29,559 nt of DNA from Pseudolysinimonas_A sp044239695 (GTDB lineage: Bacteria; Actinomycetota; Actinomycetes; Actinomycetales; Microbacteriaceae), in the NCBI RefSeq assembly GCF_044239695.1, contig NZ_JBIIAW010000029.1, positions 1-29,559 of the forward strand, written 5' to 3'. Numbering within the stretch: position 1 is the stretch's first letter; each line of letters starts with the position of its first letter. This document shows positions 1-7,501 of the stretch, in pieces. A model generated the notes under the pieces. The model saw only the letters and a program-made list of their open reading frames with translations, was not told the origin of the DNA and searched no databases. Made by a program: the position numbers and the translations under genes.

Positions 1-20
1 TGGTCTCAGCAATGAAATTG

Positions 21-60
21 GCCCGGCTTCCTCGATCGCGTGAGCGAGAGGAAGCCGGGC
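21..60. terminator. Perfect 13-bp hairpin, probable terminator
   Basis: Arms 21-33 and 48-60 are exact reverse complements (GCCCGGCTTCCTC / GAGGAAGCCGGGC) around a 14-nt loop. Read on the minus strand the hairpin is followed by an A/T-rich tract (CAATTTCATT), so it fits best as the terminator of the minus-strand gene remnant at 62-372. On the plus strand no T-run follows. Confidence 0.6.
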
Positions 61-61
61 T

Positions 62-372
62 GTGACTACTCCACCTGTCGGCGCGGCCCCGTGTCGGCTG
101 CTCACCGGCCTTGGGCTTCGCATCGAAGATCGAGTCGATCGCGCCGCGGCGTGTAGGCGCCTCGCGCTCGATCTTCTGACGCACCGCGTCTGCGCGCTCC
201 ATGACCTTCGGATCGGTCTTGGCTCGCTCGATCCAGAACTCGATCGCAAGGCGCGCCTCCTCCGTGAGACCGGAAACCCCGACCGTAGCGAACTTGTTCA
301 ACGGCTGATCGTTCGTGACGCAACCGACGCAGTGACGACGACCACCGCGCTCTACTTTGGCAGCTATGGCTT
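62..372 (-). pseudogene. Probable remnant of a small CxxC-containing gene without a usable start
   Basis: One minus-strand frame is open from about 384 to the left window edge and has protein-like codon use from about 372 down to about 70. It encodes AAKVERGGRRHCVGCVTND, then QPLNKFATVGVSGLTEE, then an acidic/basic helical stretch ending SIFDAKPKAGEQ. A stop codon lies about four codons before the conserved-looking part, and no ATG or GTG precedes HCVGC. The only in-frame candidate start is a TTG at 299-301, which would delete the CxxC. The frame then runs without a stop through the hairpin at 21-60, so the 3' end also looks damaged. I do not recognise the family. The simplest reading is a gene broken at the edge of the accessory region. 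A TTG-started short protein is the alternative. Confidence 0.35.
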
Positions 373-398
373 CGGTGGGCCTTGAGTTCGGCTACCTT
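371..398 (+). promoter_or_regulatory. Possible promoter of the ATPase/HNH operon
   Basis: TTCGGT at 371-376 and TACCTT at 393-398 are separated by 16 nt and lie about 30 nt before the ATPase start. The match is weak and rests on position and the TANNNT -10 form only. Confidence 0.25.
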
Positions 399-427
399 CG
401 GCGTGGGAGTTCTAGCTGGGAGGCTGG

Positions 428-1966
428 ATGCGGATCTATGTAGCGCGGGTTGGCGAGACGACGCCGACCGTGCCAATTGGCGACTTCCTTCTCGAGCCCC
501 TTATCTGGAACGACTGGTTCGAATTTAGGACCCTGTACCGACTCTCTTACGTCGACAACGAGGGCGAACTCGATGCCATCGGACCGGTAAAGATCGGCAG
601 CTTTTCGCACGAGTACGAGAACACTGAGGAAGCGCGGACTCCTCTCCCAGACGACTTCTCGCGGCTCTCGGCGGACTTCGTTTCGGTCGGTCAGGACATT
701 GACTACTACACGCGTGCCGTCCACCTACTCGGTGGCAACCGTGCTGGTGTGCTGTTCCGCGCCCTTCGTGACATGGCTTACAACCCTGAGCTATTGGAGC
801 GAGCCGAAGGTTCGCGCATTCTCTATCGCTCCCTGCTGCGTAGCGTGCCGGTCGAGTCCGTCAAGAAGCAATACAACCGCGTGGCGCACGGAGGCGATCG
901 TCTCGTGCCATACGACTTTTCCTACTCTCTCCCCGGCACGAGCGAACGAGCGCCGGACCTCCGGCTCGAGGTCCAGGTCACACCCCAGTCCTTTCCGCCA
1001 ACGAACGTGCATGTCATCATCGGTCGAAACAATGCGGGGAAGACCCGACTCTTGCGAGCGATGGGCCAGACGCTTCTCGGGATGCAGCCGGAGCAGGGCC
1101 AGGAGCCGGGGGAGTTCCTGGGCGACTTCGAGTTTGCGAACGTGGTGTTCGTTTCCTTCAGTGCCTTTGATCCCTTTACCTTGCCGATGTCGGATGGCCA
1201 GATTAATGGTCTGCGGTACGCGTACGTCGGGCTGCACGAGGAAGAGGAAGACGAGGACGACGAGGGGACGACCTTCGTTTCGCAGCGGACCCGCCTGCCG
1301 GATGAGTTGGCCGATGTCTTCGCGGACAGCGCTTCGATCATTCTTGCCAGCGGCCTCGCGCACCTATGGCGTGGCGCTCTCGCAACTCTGGAGACTGACC
1401 CGAACTTTGAGCAGGCAGACGTTACCAGCCTCGCTGACCTAGAAGCGAGGACGGTAAAGGCCAAAGCAAGGCGGCTCTTCAAGAAGCTGAGCTCCGGGCA
1501 CAAGATCGTGCTCCTGACGATCACGCGACTGGTGGAGGCTGTCGTAGAGCAGACGATCGTGCTGCTCGACGAGCCCGAGGCCCACCTGCATCCGCCGCTC
1601 TTGGCCGCGTTCGTGCGTGCTCTTTCTGACCTCATGCAGGAGAGAAATGGCATCGCGATTGCAGCGACTCACTCGCCCGTCATTCTCCAAGAGGCGCCGG
1701 CCACGTGCGTTTCGATCATTCGCAGGACCGGGCCGATCTCCAGGGCAGAACGGCCAACGCGAGAGACGTTCGGTGAGAACGTCGGAGTTCTAACTCACGA
1801 CGTCTTCGGCCTGGAAGTGACCAAGTCCGGCTTCCATCGCATGCTGATCGAAACAGCCGAAGACTTGCCGAGCTATGACGCCGTGCTGGAGAAGTTCGAC
1901 CAGCAAGTGGGTGGTGAAGGTCGAGCCATCTTGCGAGCCTGGTACGCAGCAAGGCGGCAGCGGTGA
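428..1966 (+). CDS. AAA/ABC-type ATPase, Septu PtuA-like defence protein
   Basis: This 512-aa P-loop ATPase has the SMC/ABC-like layout used by OLD, RecF and PtuA proteins. A roughly 190-residue N-terminal part is rich in aromatic residues. Walker A is G199-RNNA-G204-K205-T206, a signature-like LSSGHK spans 354-359, Walker B ends in D381-E382-P383-E384, and the switch histidine H415 lies in THSP. An acidic run (EEEEDEDDE, about 271-279) interrupts the ATPase core. GGGAGG at 418-423 precedes the ATG. The next gene starts inside this stop codon (GTGA) and encodes an HNH nuclease. That pairing is the Septu arrangement, in which the ATPase is thought to gate the nuclease. The ATPase call is firm. 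The Septu assignment is inference from gene pairing, since retron-associated and other ATPase/HNH modules look similar. Confidence 0.85.
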   Translation: MRIYVARVGETTPTVPIGDFLLEPLIWNDWFEFRTLYRLSYVDNEGELDAIGPVKIGSFSHEYENTEEARTPLPDDFSRLSADFVSVGQDIDYYTRAVHLLGGNRAGVLFRALRDMAYNPELLERAEGSRILYRSLLRSVPVESVKKQYNRVAHGGDRLVPYDFSYSLPGTSERAPDLRLEVQVTPQSFPPTNVHVIIGRNNAGKTRLLRAMGQTLLGMQPEQGQEPGEFLGDFEFANVVFVSFSAFDPFTLPMSDGQINGLRYAYVGLHEEEEDEDDEGTTFVSQRTRLPDELADVFADSASIILASGLAHLWRGALATLETDPNFEQADVTSLADLEARTVKAKARRLFKKLSSGHKIVLLTITRLVEAVVEQTIVLLDEPEAHLHPPLLAAFVRALSDLMQERNGIAIAATHSPVILQEAPATCVSIIRRTGPISRAERPTRETFGENVGVLTHDVFGLEVTKSGFHRMLIETAEDLPSYDAVLEKFDQQVGGEGRAILRAWYAARRQR

Positions 1967-2787
1967 TCTCATTGCCAAAGCCGACCTTGACCCTCTCGAC
2001 TGTCCTCGGGGCGCTGGGAGTTGGAAGTCGAGTCGACAACCTCCGGCATAACGCGCTTGCTTTGATCGCCGACGAAACGCTCTACGACCAGCTGGGCGAT
2101 GCAGCGCAGCTCTTCACTTTCCCCCAACCCGGCTCGTCAACCGTCGGGGCCGACGCGAAGTGGGCCTATAAGGTGCGGTTCGCGGCAAAGACGGGCCTAG
2201 CACGGGCGTTGTACGCGGAGCTGAAGGAATGGGCTTTCTGGAGCAAGTGTCCGTTGTGCCACCATCGGCCGGTTGGCACGCTCGATCACTACTTGCCGCA
2301 GGCGAGCTTCCCGACACTTGCCCTCACGCCGCTGAACCTGGTCCCGGTCTGTCGAGACTGCAACTGGGTGAAGCAGAACTTCGTAGCTGCGACCGAATCC
2401 GAGCAGCCGTTACATCCCTATTACGACGACTTCGCCGCCGCCGGCGACTGGCTGGAGGCCGATCTAGTTGAGGAGTCGGGGGCGCCCCTCGTATTCCGAG
2501 TCGATCCGCTGGATGTGTGGACGGCGGTCGAGGAACAAAGAGTTCGCAACCACTTCCGCGACCTCGAGTTGAACGATCTTTATGCGGCTAACGCTGGGGC
2601 CGAAGTTCAGGCCATCCGAGCAAGGTTGTCTGATCTTCTTGATGCTGGCGGACCAGCGGCGGTCGCGGAGCATCTCCTTGCTGAGGCCGAATCTAGGAGT
2701 GCCGATCTGACCGACGCTTGGCGGCCGGCGGCCTATCGCGCGTGGGGCGCGAACGACTGGTTCTGCTCGGGCGGCTTTGATGAGTAA
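1963..2787 (+). CDS. HNH endonuclease, Septu PtuB-like
   Basis: This 274-aa protein has a treble-clef HNH nuclease centre at residues 96-134. C96-PL-C99 and C130-RD-C133 would bind structural zinc, D108-H109 (in LDHYLPQASFP) supplies the catalytic histidine, and N125 with N134 completes the DH...N signature. DHYLP-x-FP and NLVPxCxxCN are the forms seen in HNH partners of AAA ATPases. The GTG start overlaps the upstream TGA by four bases (GTGA), so the two proteins should be made in fixed ratio. The expected role is cleavage of DNA when the ATPase partner senses infection, as in Septu systems. The residues on either side of the HNH core show no domain I recognise. HNH identity is firm. The target is unknown. 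Confidence 0.85.
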   Translation: MISLPKPTLTLSTVLGALGVGSRVDNLRHNALALIADETLYDQLGDAAQLFTFPQPGSSTVGADAKWAYKVRFAAKTGLARALYAELKEWAFWSKCPLCHHRPVGTLDHYLPQASFPTLALTPLNLVPVCRDCNWVKQNFVAATESEQPLHPYYDDFAAAGDWLEADLVEESGAPLVFRVDPLDVWTAVEEQRVRNHFRDLELNDLYAANAGAEVQAIRARLSDLLDAGGPAAVAEHLLAEAESRSADLTDAWRPAAYRAWGANDWFCSGGFDE

Positions 2788-2952
2788 AGGGGAACAGGAT
2801 CTACCGAAGGCACCAAAGCAACTCGAAGGCTGACTCACCGAAGGCTCAGGTTGTCTCGGCACCTCGTCAGTCGAAGGCTGCAGTCGCGCCGCAAAAGGGC
2901 GCGAGCGCGTGCCAGGATAAGTCCAGCACCCGTCCACTTGGAATGGAGCGCC
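2788..2952. other. Gap between HNH gene and small effector-like gene, with four CGAAGGC copies
   Basis: CGAAGGC occurs at 2805-2811, 2824-2830, 2839-2845 and 2872-2878. TCGAAGGCTG is repeated exactly at 2823-2832 and 2871-2880. No convincing terminator or promoter is visible, so it is unclear whether the downstream pair is transcribed from here or from the upstream operon. The long frame running through this gap is arginine-rich and unlikely to be coding. Confidence 0.4.
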
Positions 2953-3303
2953 ATGGACCCGATGATCGTCAAGGCCCTCATCGACATAACCCAATGGATT
3001 GGGTTGGCAGTCGCCGCTGGGGTCGTAGGCAACAGCTCTGATCGAGGTTTGCTGAAGGTGGTTCAGTGGTTTCGCGACCGTGGTCGCGATCCGCGAAAGA
3101 GTTGGGCACGGAGCGCCGAAGCGGCTCGCGTGCTTGAGCGAATTGCACCGAATGGAGCTGATGCGGAGGCCCTGGTTTTGGCTGCGCGGCTCATCGATCC
3201 TTCAGTCTTTCAAGCGACTGGCAGAAGTCTCACGGTTTACTCAAGGACCGGTACGGCGATCGGAGAAGTCCACGGTTCGGTTCGAATCGACAACAGACAT
3301 TGA
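2953..3303 (+). CDS. Small effector-like protein with C-terminal amyloid-type motif shared with the downstream NLR
   Basis: This is a 116-aa protein. Residues 9-26 form a hydrophobic stretch (LIDITQWIGLAVAAGVVG). A helical basic/alanine-rich segment spans about 30-82, and the last 25 residues are a Gly/Val/Ile-rich beta-type tail. The tail contains SRTGTAIGEVHGSVRI (97-112), which matches SESGVAIGVVRGGVHI at the N-terminus of the next protein at 9 of 16 positions. The ATG is preceded by GGAG at 2945-2948; the longer upstream frame is arginine-rich and was not used. The next gene begins inside this stop codon. Small helical, membrane-directed Bell-type effectors carrying such a tail next to an NLR carrying the same motif are a described bacterial arrangement. 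Assigning this protein to that class is inference; the shared motif is seen directly. Confidence 0.7.
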   Translation: MDPMIVKALIDITQWIGLAVAAGVVGNSSDRGLLKVVQWFRDRGRDPRKSWARSAEAARVLERIAPNGADAEALVLAARLIDPSVFQATGRSLTVYSRTGTAIGEVHGSVRIDNRH

Positions 3304-5378
3304 GTCGTGACCTTGCAGCCTTCAGCGAGTCAGGTGTCGCGATCGGAGTTGTCCGAGGTGGCGTGCACATTGCGAGCGAAGCACGCCCTGCCGTCGGCCT
3401 TCCGGGGATCGACCCGAATGAGCCGGTTGTGGTTGGCCTTCCGCCCCGACCAACTACCTATGTAGAACGGCGAGAGTACCTCGACGCGTTCCCGTTGATC
3501 GGCGCTGGGATAACGCGATACGCGCTGGTTGGACCCTCGGGGAGTGGCAAGACCCAGATTGCTCTCGACTTCGCTTATCGAGCAAGCAAGTACGACATTT
3601 CGACCATCGTGTGGCTTGATGGGACCGATCTCGGAGCCAGTGCGATGAACGTCGCGCGTGGGATCGGCTGGGCGCAGGGGGAGGAATCTGAGGCCGACGT
3701 CGCTCGAATGATCCAACGCTGGGTTTCGCGAAGGCCCGGAAACTGGCTCGTTGTTGTTGACGGTGTCGATGGCGACGCGGGCGCAATATCCGAGGTGCTG
3801 CCCATCCTCTGTCGTTCGGAAGGAAGTGGTCGAACTATCGTGACCGCGACTGACTTTGAGTCAGTTCGCCAGTTCACAGACGGCTCCCCGATTCGGGTCG
3901 GGCCCATGACACTCGACGAGAGTCGGCACGTTCTCGGCGAAGCAGCGCCTGATGTGATCGAGTTCGGAGCCCGCCGCCCCGTCCTCCTTCGGATGTTGCT
4001 TGCCAACAAGGCGAACTTGGGTGAGGTTGAGCCGGACGGACTCACAGTTGAGACAGCGATAAGTAGCGGCCTAAGTCAGATGACTGACTTGGAGCGCTCT
4101 GTCCTAGCCTCGCTTGCTATAGGTGCGCAGTCGGGCGTGCCGATAGCACTCCTCGGACTCGATCCGGCCCTGAGCGTCGCGACTGTAGATCGAGTCGCGG
4201 CGTCCGGCTTCGCTGAGCGCTACTCGGCGGGCAGCCAAGTCGAGCCTTGGCTGCTGATGCACTCACTGGTGCAGAAACTGCTCATTGACCTCATGTCTGA
4301 CCGCGAGCGCGATCTCGCGTTGAGCCGGCTCATGGAGAACATTGAGGTAGCCCTCCAGGCCCACACGCACTGGAGCGATCCATTCGCACGGTGGCGCGCG
4401 GCGAACGAAGCAGCAAAGCAGTTGCAAGCTCTACCAATAGATCTTGGATGTGACCGACCAGTCGAGACGTTCCTCCGAGTATCGACCTCCGTCGTGATGG
4501 CTCTTCTCCGCGATGATTTCAACTTGATCGCGGCTCGAAACTTGTTGAGCAAGTGCTACCTGCTGACGGAGCGTTCCGGGTTGCCGCCGAGTCACAGCCT
4601 GGAGTTCGCACAACTGGACTTGACGGCGCGCTCCGGTTCAAACGCCTTGGCTGCTCAGGGTCTGAAAGCGCTCATCAAGCGTCAGCAAGAGTCGGGAGAT
4701 CCAGAACTCGAAGTTCTAGACAGTAGACGGATACGTGGATGGGCTCTCGCTGATTCAGCGAACGCTCGGCTGGCTGTCGGAGAACTACTAGTTGTCGAGC
4801 AACGGTACGTCGACCTTCTCGGCTCGGATCATCCAGAGACGTTGATGACTCAGGAGTATCTCGCCTATGCGCATGGGCAGAGTGGAGACTTCGCCGAAGC
4901 TGCTCGACTCCTAGAGGTGAATCTCCGCAAGAGGCAGCAAGTCTTAGGCAGTGACCACCCCGACACAGTGACGAGTCGCTATAACCTGGCCTTCGCCCGA
5001 ATGCGCATCGGTGACCTCACGACCGCCCGCGACGAGCTCGAAGTCGTCTTGCAAGCGCGGCGTGAGACGTTCGGGCCTGATTTCCCTACCGTGCTCATGT
5101 CGGAAGGCAGCCGAGCGAACTGCATCGGTTTCATGGGGAACCCGTTGGAAGCGAGTCATCTTTTTGAGGGACTCGTCGATCGATTCGATCGAGTTGTAGG
5201 TCCGGCACATCCGCTCACAATGCGGACTAGGTACTACCAGCTGCGCTGGCTCGCGGAAGCCGGAGAGCCGGTATCCGCGCGGGCGAATCAACTACGCCGT
5301 GACGTCGTTGCGCAGGTGGGTGAGAGCGACCCGCTTCTAGCCGAACTCGACAGCCTGATTGGGACAGCGAGTGGTTAG
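3300..5378 (+). CDS. NB-ARC/TPR (NLR-like STAND) protein with N-terminal amyloid-type motif
   Basis: This 692-aa protein reads as sensor/switch of a signalling pair. Residues 9-24 carry the beta motif shared with the preceding small protein. Walker A is G78-PSGSGKT-85, Walker B is LVVVD154-GVD157, and TIVTATD near 180 fits the following NB-ARC strand. A winged-helix region around 255-325 ends in M320-H321-S322-L323, an MHD-like motif. The C-terminal half is helical and ends in kinesin-light-chain-type TPRs marked by GSDHPET (about 508), GSDHPDT (about 550), GPDFPT (about 593) and GPAHPLT (about 634), a period of 42 residues. The TTG start lies in the previous stop codon (TTGA). The next in-frame GTG would remove the motif, which favours TTG. 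Such proteins oligomerise on ligand recognition by the repeats. Ligand and output are unknown. Confidence 0.85.
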   Translation: MSRDLAAFSESGVAIGVVRGGVHIASEARPAVGLPGIDPNEPVVVGLPPRPTTYVERREYLDAFPLIGAGITRYALVGPSGSGKTQIALDFAYRASKYDISTIVWLDGTDLGASAMNVARGIGWAQGEESEADVARMIQRWVSRRPGNWLVVVDGVDGDAGAISEVLPILCRSEGSGRTIVTATDFESVRQFTDGSPIRVGPMTLDESRHVLGEAAPDVIEFGARRPVLLRMLLANKANLGEVEPDGLTVETAISSGLSQMTDLERSVLASLAIGAQSGVPIALLGLDPALSVATVDRVAASGFAERYSAGSQVEPWLLMHSLVQKLLIDLMSDRERDLALSRLMENIEVALQAHTHWSDPFARWRAANEAAKQLQALPIDLGCDRPVETFLRVSTSVVMALLRDDFNLIAARNLLSKCYLLTERSGLPPSHSLEFAQLDLTARSGSNALAAQGLKALIKRQQESGDPELEVLDSRRIRGWALADSANARLAVGELLVVEQRYVDLLGSDHPETLMTQEYLAYAHGQSGDFAEAARLLEVNLRKRQQVLGSDHPDTVTSRYNLAFARMRIGDLTTARDELEVVLQARRETFGPDFPTVLMSEGSRANCIGFMGNPLEASHLFEGLVDRFDRVVGPAHPLTMRTRYYQLRWLAEAGEPVSARANQLRRDVVAQVGESDPLLAELDSLIGTASG

Positions 5379-5389
5379 CCCGCCCCCTG

Positions 5390-5857
5390 TCACGTCTCAT
5401 TTCGTGCTCTGCCATGTGAGTCACGCAAGGCAACGCCGCGCTCTCGTAGTCGTAGTTGGATAGTACGGGCGGTCGCCCCTAGCTCTGTGCCGACCTTCGC
5501 GAGGCTCAGCCCAGACTCATAGAGTCGCACAGCTGAGTCGACCTGGTCTTCGGTCAAAGGGCGTCCTCGCAAGATCACGCCCGCCGATTGAAGGGAGTTG
5601 CTAATCGTGTTTCGGTGACACCGGAACACGATTGCCAATTGGTAGACGGTCTGGCCTGCCCGGTAGCCCGCTATCACTGCTTCGCGTTCGTCCGCTTGAA
5701 GCCGTCGCTGTTTCTGAAGGACGCGCGGAGAGCGCCCTGGCATGCGAGGCTTGCGCGATCGAATATCCTCAAGCAGCCGATCCAGACGCTGCCTATTGTT
5801 CCAAAGCGCTTCCGCTAGGACCACCAAGAACCCGACCTTCGGGCGGCGATCCACCAC
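5390..5857 (-). CDS. Small tandem helix-turn-helix protein, recombinase-tail-like
   Basis: This 155-aa basic protein has two consecutive HTH-like units. The first is ADEREAVIAGYRAGQTVYQL followed by AIVFRCHRNTISNSLQSAGV. The second is LTEDQVDSAVRLYESGLSLA followed by KVGTELGATARTIQLRLRERGV. The N-terminal part has a short helix (LWNNRQRLDRLLEDI) and an Arg/Lys-rich linker. Tandem HTHs of this style occur at the ends of serine recombinases and in small actinobacterial DNA-binding proteins. No catalytic domain is present. A GTG at 5857 is preceded by GGAG and was chosen. An ATG at 5905 would overlap the start of the divergent transporter gene. Its codon use resembles the preceding low-GC region, so it probably marks the right edge of the island. 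It could be a regulator or a recombinase remnant. Confidence 0.6.
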   Translation of the reverse strand: MVDRRPKVGFLVVLAEALWNNRQRLDRLLEDIRSRKPRMPGRSPRVLQKQRRLQADEREAVIAGYRAGQTVYQLAIVFRCHRNTISNSLQSAGVILRGRPLTEDQVDSAVRLYESGLSLAKVGTELGATARTIQLRLRERGVALRDSHGRARNET

Positions 5858-5890
5858 CTTTTGTTTCTCCCGCGTGTCGGCGGTCGCGCC

Positions 5891-5896
5891 TAGGCT
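5891..5896 (+). promoter_or_regulatory. -10 box TAGGCT of the MFS gene (leaderless)
   Basis: TAGGCT fits TANNNT and lies 7 nt before the ATG at 5904, with no Shine-Dalgarno sequence. This places the transcription start at or next to the start codon. No good -35 element is visible. Confidence 0.45.
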
Positions 5897-5903
5897 CTCT
5901 GCC

Positions 5904-7313
5904 ATGACGGAGCCGAGCTCGCAGCCTGCCGCCACCCACGTGCCGCCGCCGAACGGGATGCGCACGTTCGCGGGCGTTCTCGTCAACACCGCGGTCGCGA
6001 ACGTGACGACGAGCTACCTCTGGTTCGCGCTCACCTTCTGGGTCTACCTCGAGACGCGCTCGGTGCTCGCCACGGGCATCATCGGCGGCGCCTACATGCT
6101 GCTCGTCGCGCTGTTCGGCATGGTGTTCGGCTCGATCGTCGACCGGCATCGCAAACACCAGGCGATGATCTTCGCCAGCGGCACGACGCTGGCCGCGTTC
6201 GCGATCGCCGGGGTGATCTACCTCCTCCAGCCGGAGAGCGCCCTGCTCGACCTCGGCGGGCCCTGGTTCTGGCTGTTCGCCGGCATCATCCTGTTCGGCG
6301 GGGTGATCGAGAACATGCGCAACATCGCGCTCTCGACGACCGTCACGCTGCTGATCCCCGAGGAGCGGCACGCCAACGCGAACGGTCTCGTCGGCACCGT
6401 GCAGGGTCTCGCCTTCATGGTGACGAGCGTGTTCTCGGGGCTGTCGATCGGCCTCCTCGGGATGGGCCCGACCCTGCTGCTCGCCATCGTGTTCACCGCC
6501 CTCGCCTTCGGGCACCTGCTCTTCCTGCGCATCCCCGAGGAGAAGCCGCAGGTCGCCGAGGGGCAGCCGATCATCGACGTCCGCGGCGCGATCGGCGCCA
6601 TCCGGCTGGTTCCCGGATTGTTCGCGCTGATCATCTTCTCGACGTTCAACAACCTCATCGGCGGCGTCTACATGGCGCTCATGGATCCCTACGGGCTGGA
6701 GCTGTTCCCCGTGGAGCTGTGGGGCGTGGTGTTCGCGGTCGCCTCGACGGGCTTCATCATCGGGGGTCTGTTCATCGCGAAGTTCGGGCTGGGCAAGAAT
6801 CCGATCCGCACGATGCTGTTCCTGGTCATGGTGATGGGGCTGCTCGGCGCACTGTTCACGATCCGGGAATCCTGGCTGCTCTACGCGGCGGGCATCTGGC
6901 TCTACATGACGATCATCCCGGCGGTCGAGGCCTCCGAGCAGACCGTCATCCAGAAGGTCGTGCCGTTCCGCACCCAGGGGCGGGTGTTCGGGTTCGCGTC
7001 GGCGTTCGAGGCGGCCGCCGCGCCGGTCACGGCGTTCCTCATCGCGCCGATCGCCGAGTTCATCATCATCCCGTACATGAACGAAGGCACCGGCGCGCAG
7101 ACCTGGGGCTGGCTGCTCGGCGAGGGGGAGGCACGCGGTATCGCGTTCGTGTTCCTGATCGCGGGGCTTGCCATGATCGTGTTCGCCGCCCTCGCCTTCC
7201 TGACGAGGTCGTACCGCACCCTCTCGGCGACCTACGCCGGGCAGAAGGAGTCGGTCATCCCCGCCGAGGTCGACGGGGCCGATCTCGACGCGGAGTCGTC
7301 CGCCACGCGCTGA
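5904..7313 (+). CDS. MFS transporter (drug/macrolide-efflux type)
   Basis: This 469-aa integral membrane protein has about 12 hydrophobic segments, beginning after a short polar N-terminus (MTEPSSQPAATHVPP). The loop GSIVDRHRKHQAM after the second segment corresponds to the MFS motif A region (G-x-x-x-D-R-x-x-R/K-x-x). The overall pattern resembles the MFS_3 group of macrolide and siderophore exporters. ATG 5904 is chosen over an upstream in-frame start because it directly follows a leaderless-type -10 box and the upstream extension is antisense to the HTH gene. It is the first gene with full backbone GC content. The substrate cannot be told. The C-terminal tail (DLDAESSATR) is cytoplasmic and polar. 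Confidence 0.85.
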   Translation: MTEPSSQPAATHVPPPNGMRTFAGVLVNTAVANVTTSYLWFALTFWVYLETRSVLATGIIGGAYMLLVALFGMVFGSIVDRHRKHQAMIFASGTTLAAFAIAGVIYLLQPESALLDLGGPWFWLFAGIILFGGVIENMRNIALSTTVTLLIPEERHANANGLVGTVQGLAFMVTSVFSGLSIGLLGMGPTLLLAIVFTALAFGHLLFLRIPEEKPQVAEGQPIIDVRGAIGAIRLVPGLFALIIFSTFNNLIGGVYMALMDPYGLELFPVELWGVVFAVASTGFIIGGLFIAKFGLGKNPIRTMLFLVMVMGLLGALFTIRESWLLYAAGIWLYMTIIPAVEASEQTVIQKVVPFRTQGRVFGFASAFEAAAAPVTAFLIAPIAEFIIIPYMNEGTGAQTWGWLLGEGEARGIAFVFLIAGLAMIVFAALAFLTRSYRTLSATYAGQKESVIPAEVDGADLDAESSATR

Positions 7314-7339
7314 CTATCGACCGGAGTGGTCGAGGGCGA

Positions 7340-7495
7340 TCAGCCGCGCGTGGGGCGGGCGACGGGAACGTCTCGGCGGGCGACCTGGGGTGGGGCCGGC
7401 CGGAAGGACTGCATCCATCGAAGGCGGGCATCCGCTCGGCGCTTCGCCTCGATCGCCGCCTGGAGCGTACGCGTGGAGAGCGGCGGCCTGGTCAT
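7340..7495 (-). CDS. Candidate 51-aa small basic protein
   Basis: The frame starts MTRPPLSTRTLQAAIEAKRR and ends VARRDVPVARPTRG before a TGA. About 80% of third codon positions are G/C. A TACCGT -10-like box (7502-7507) lies 6 nt before the ATG, as for other leaderless genes here, and a G-run also precedes it. The protein is Arg-rich with one probable helix (residues 8-30). No family is recognised. It lies between the MFS gene and the transglutaminase gene, which is on the same strand upstream. It could be a chance frame in a 236-bp spacer. Confidence 0.4.
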   Translation of the reverse strand: MTRPPLSTRTLQAAIEAKRRADARLRWMQSFRPAPPQVARRDVPVARPTRG

Positions 7496-7501
7496 CCCCC
7501 G

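Noticed and set aside
62..385. Plus-strand frame of 107 aa at the left edge
   Set aside because: It is antisense to the better-coding minus-strand remnant and has no ribosome binding site; its composition looks like a reverse-strand shadow.
2805..2880. CGAAGGC copies considered as a CRISPR array
   Set aside because: The units are only 7-10 bp, spacing is irregular (19, 15, 33) and no cas genes are present.
2851..2952. N-terminal extension of the small effector-like protein from an upstream in-frame start
   Set aside because: The extension is almost pure Arg/Ser/Ala with no ribosome binding site, whereas ATG 2953 has GGAG upstream.
1..5900. tRNA gene or att direct repeats at the island borders
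   Set aside because: No cloverleaf-like sequence or convincing long direct repeat was found by eye at either border.
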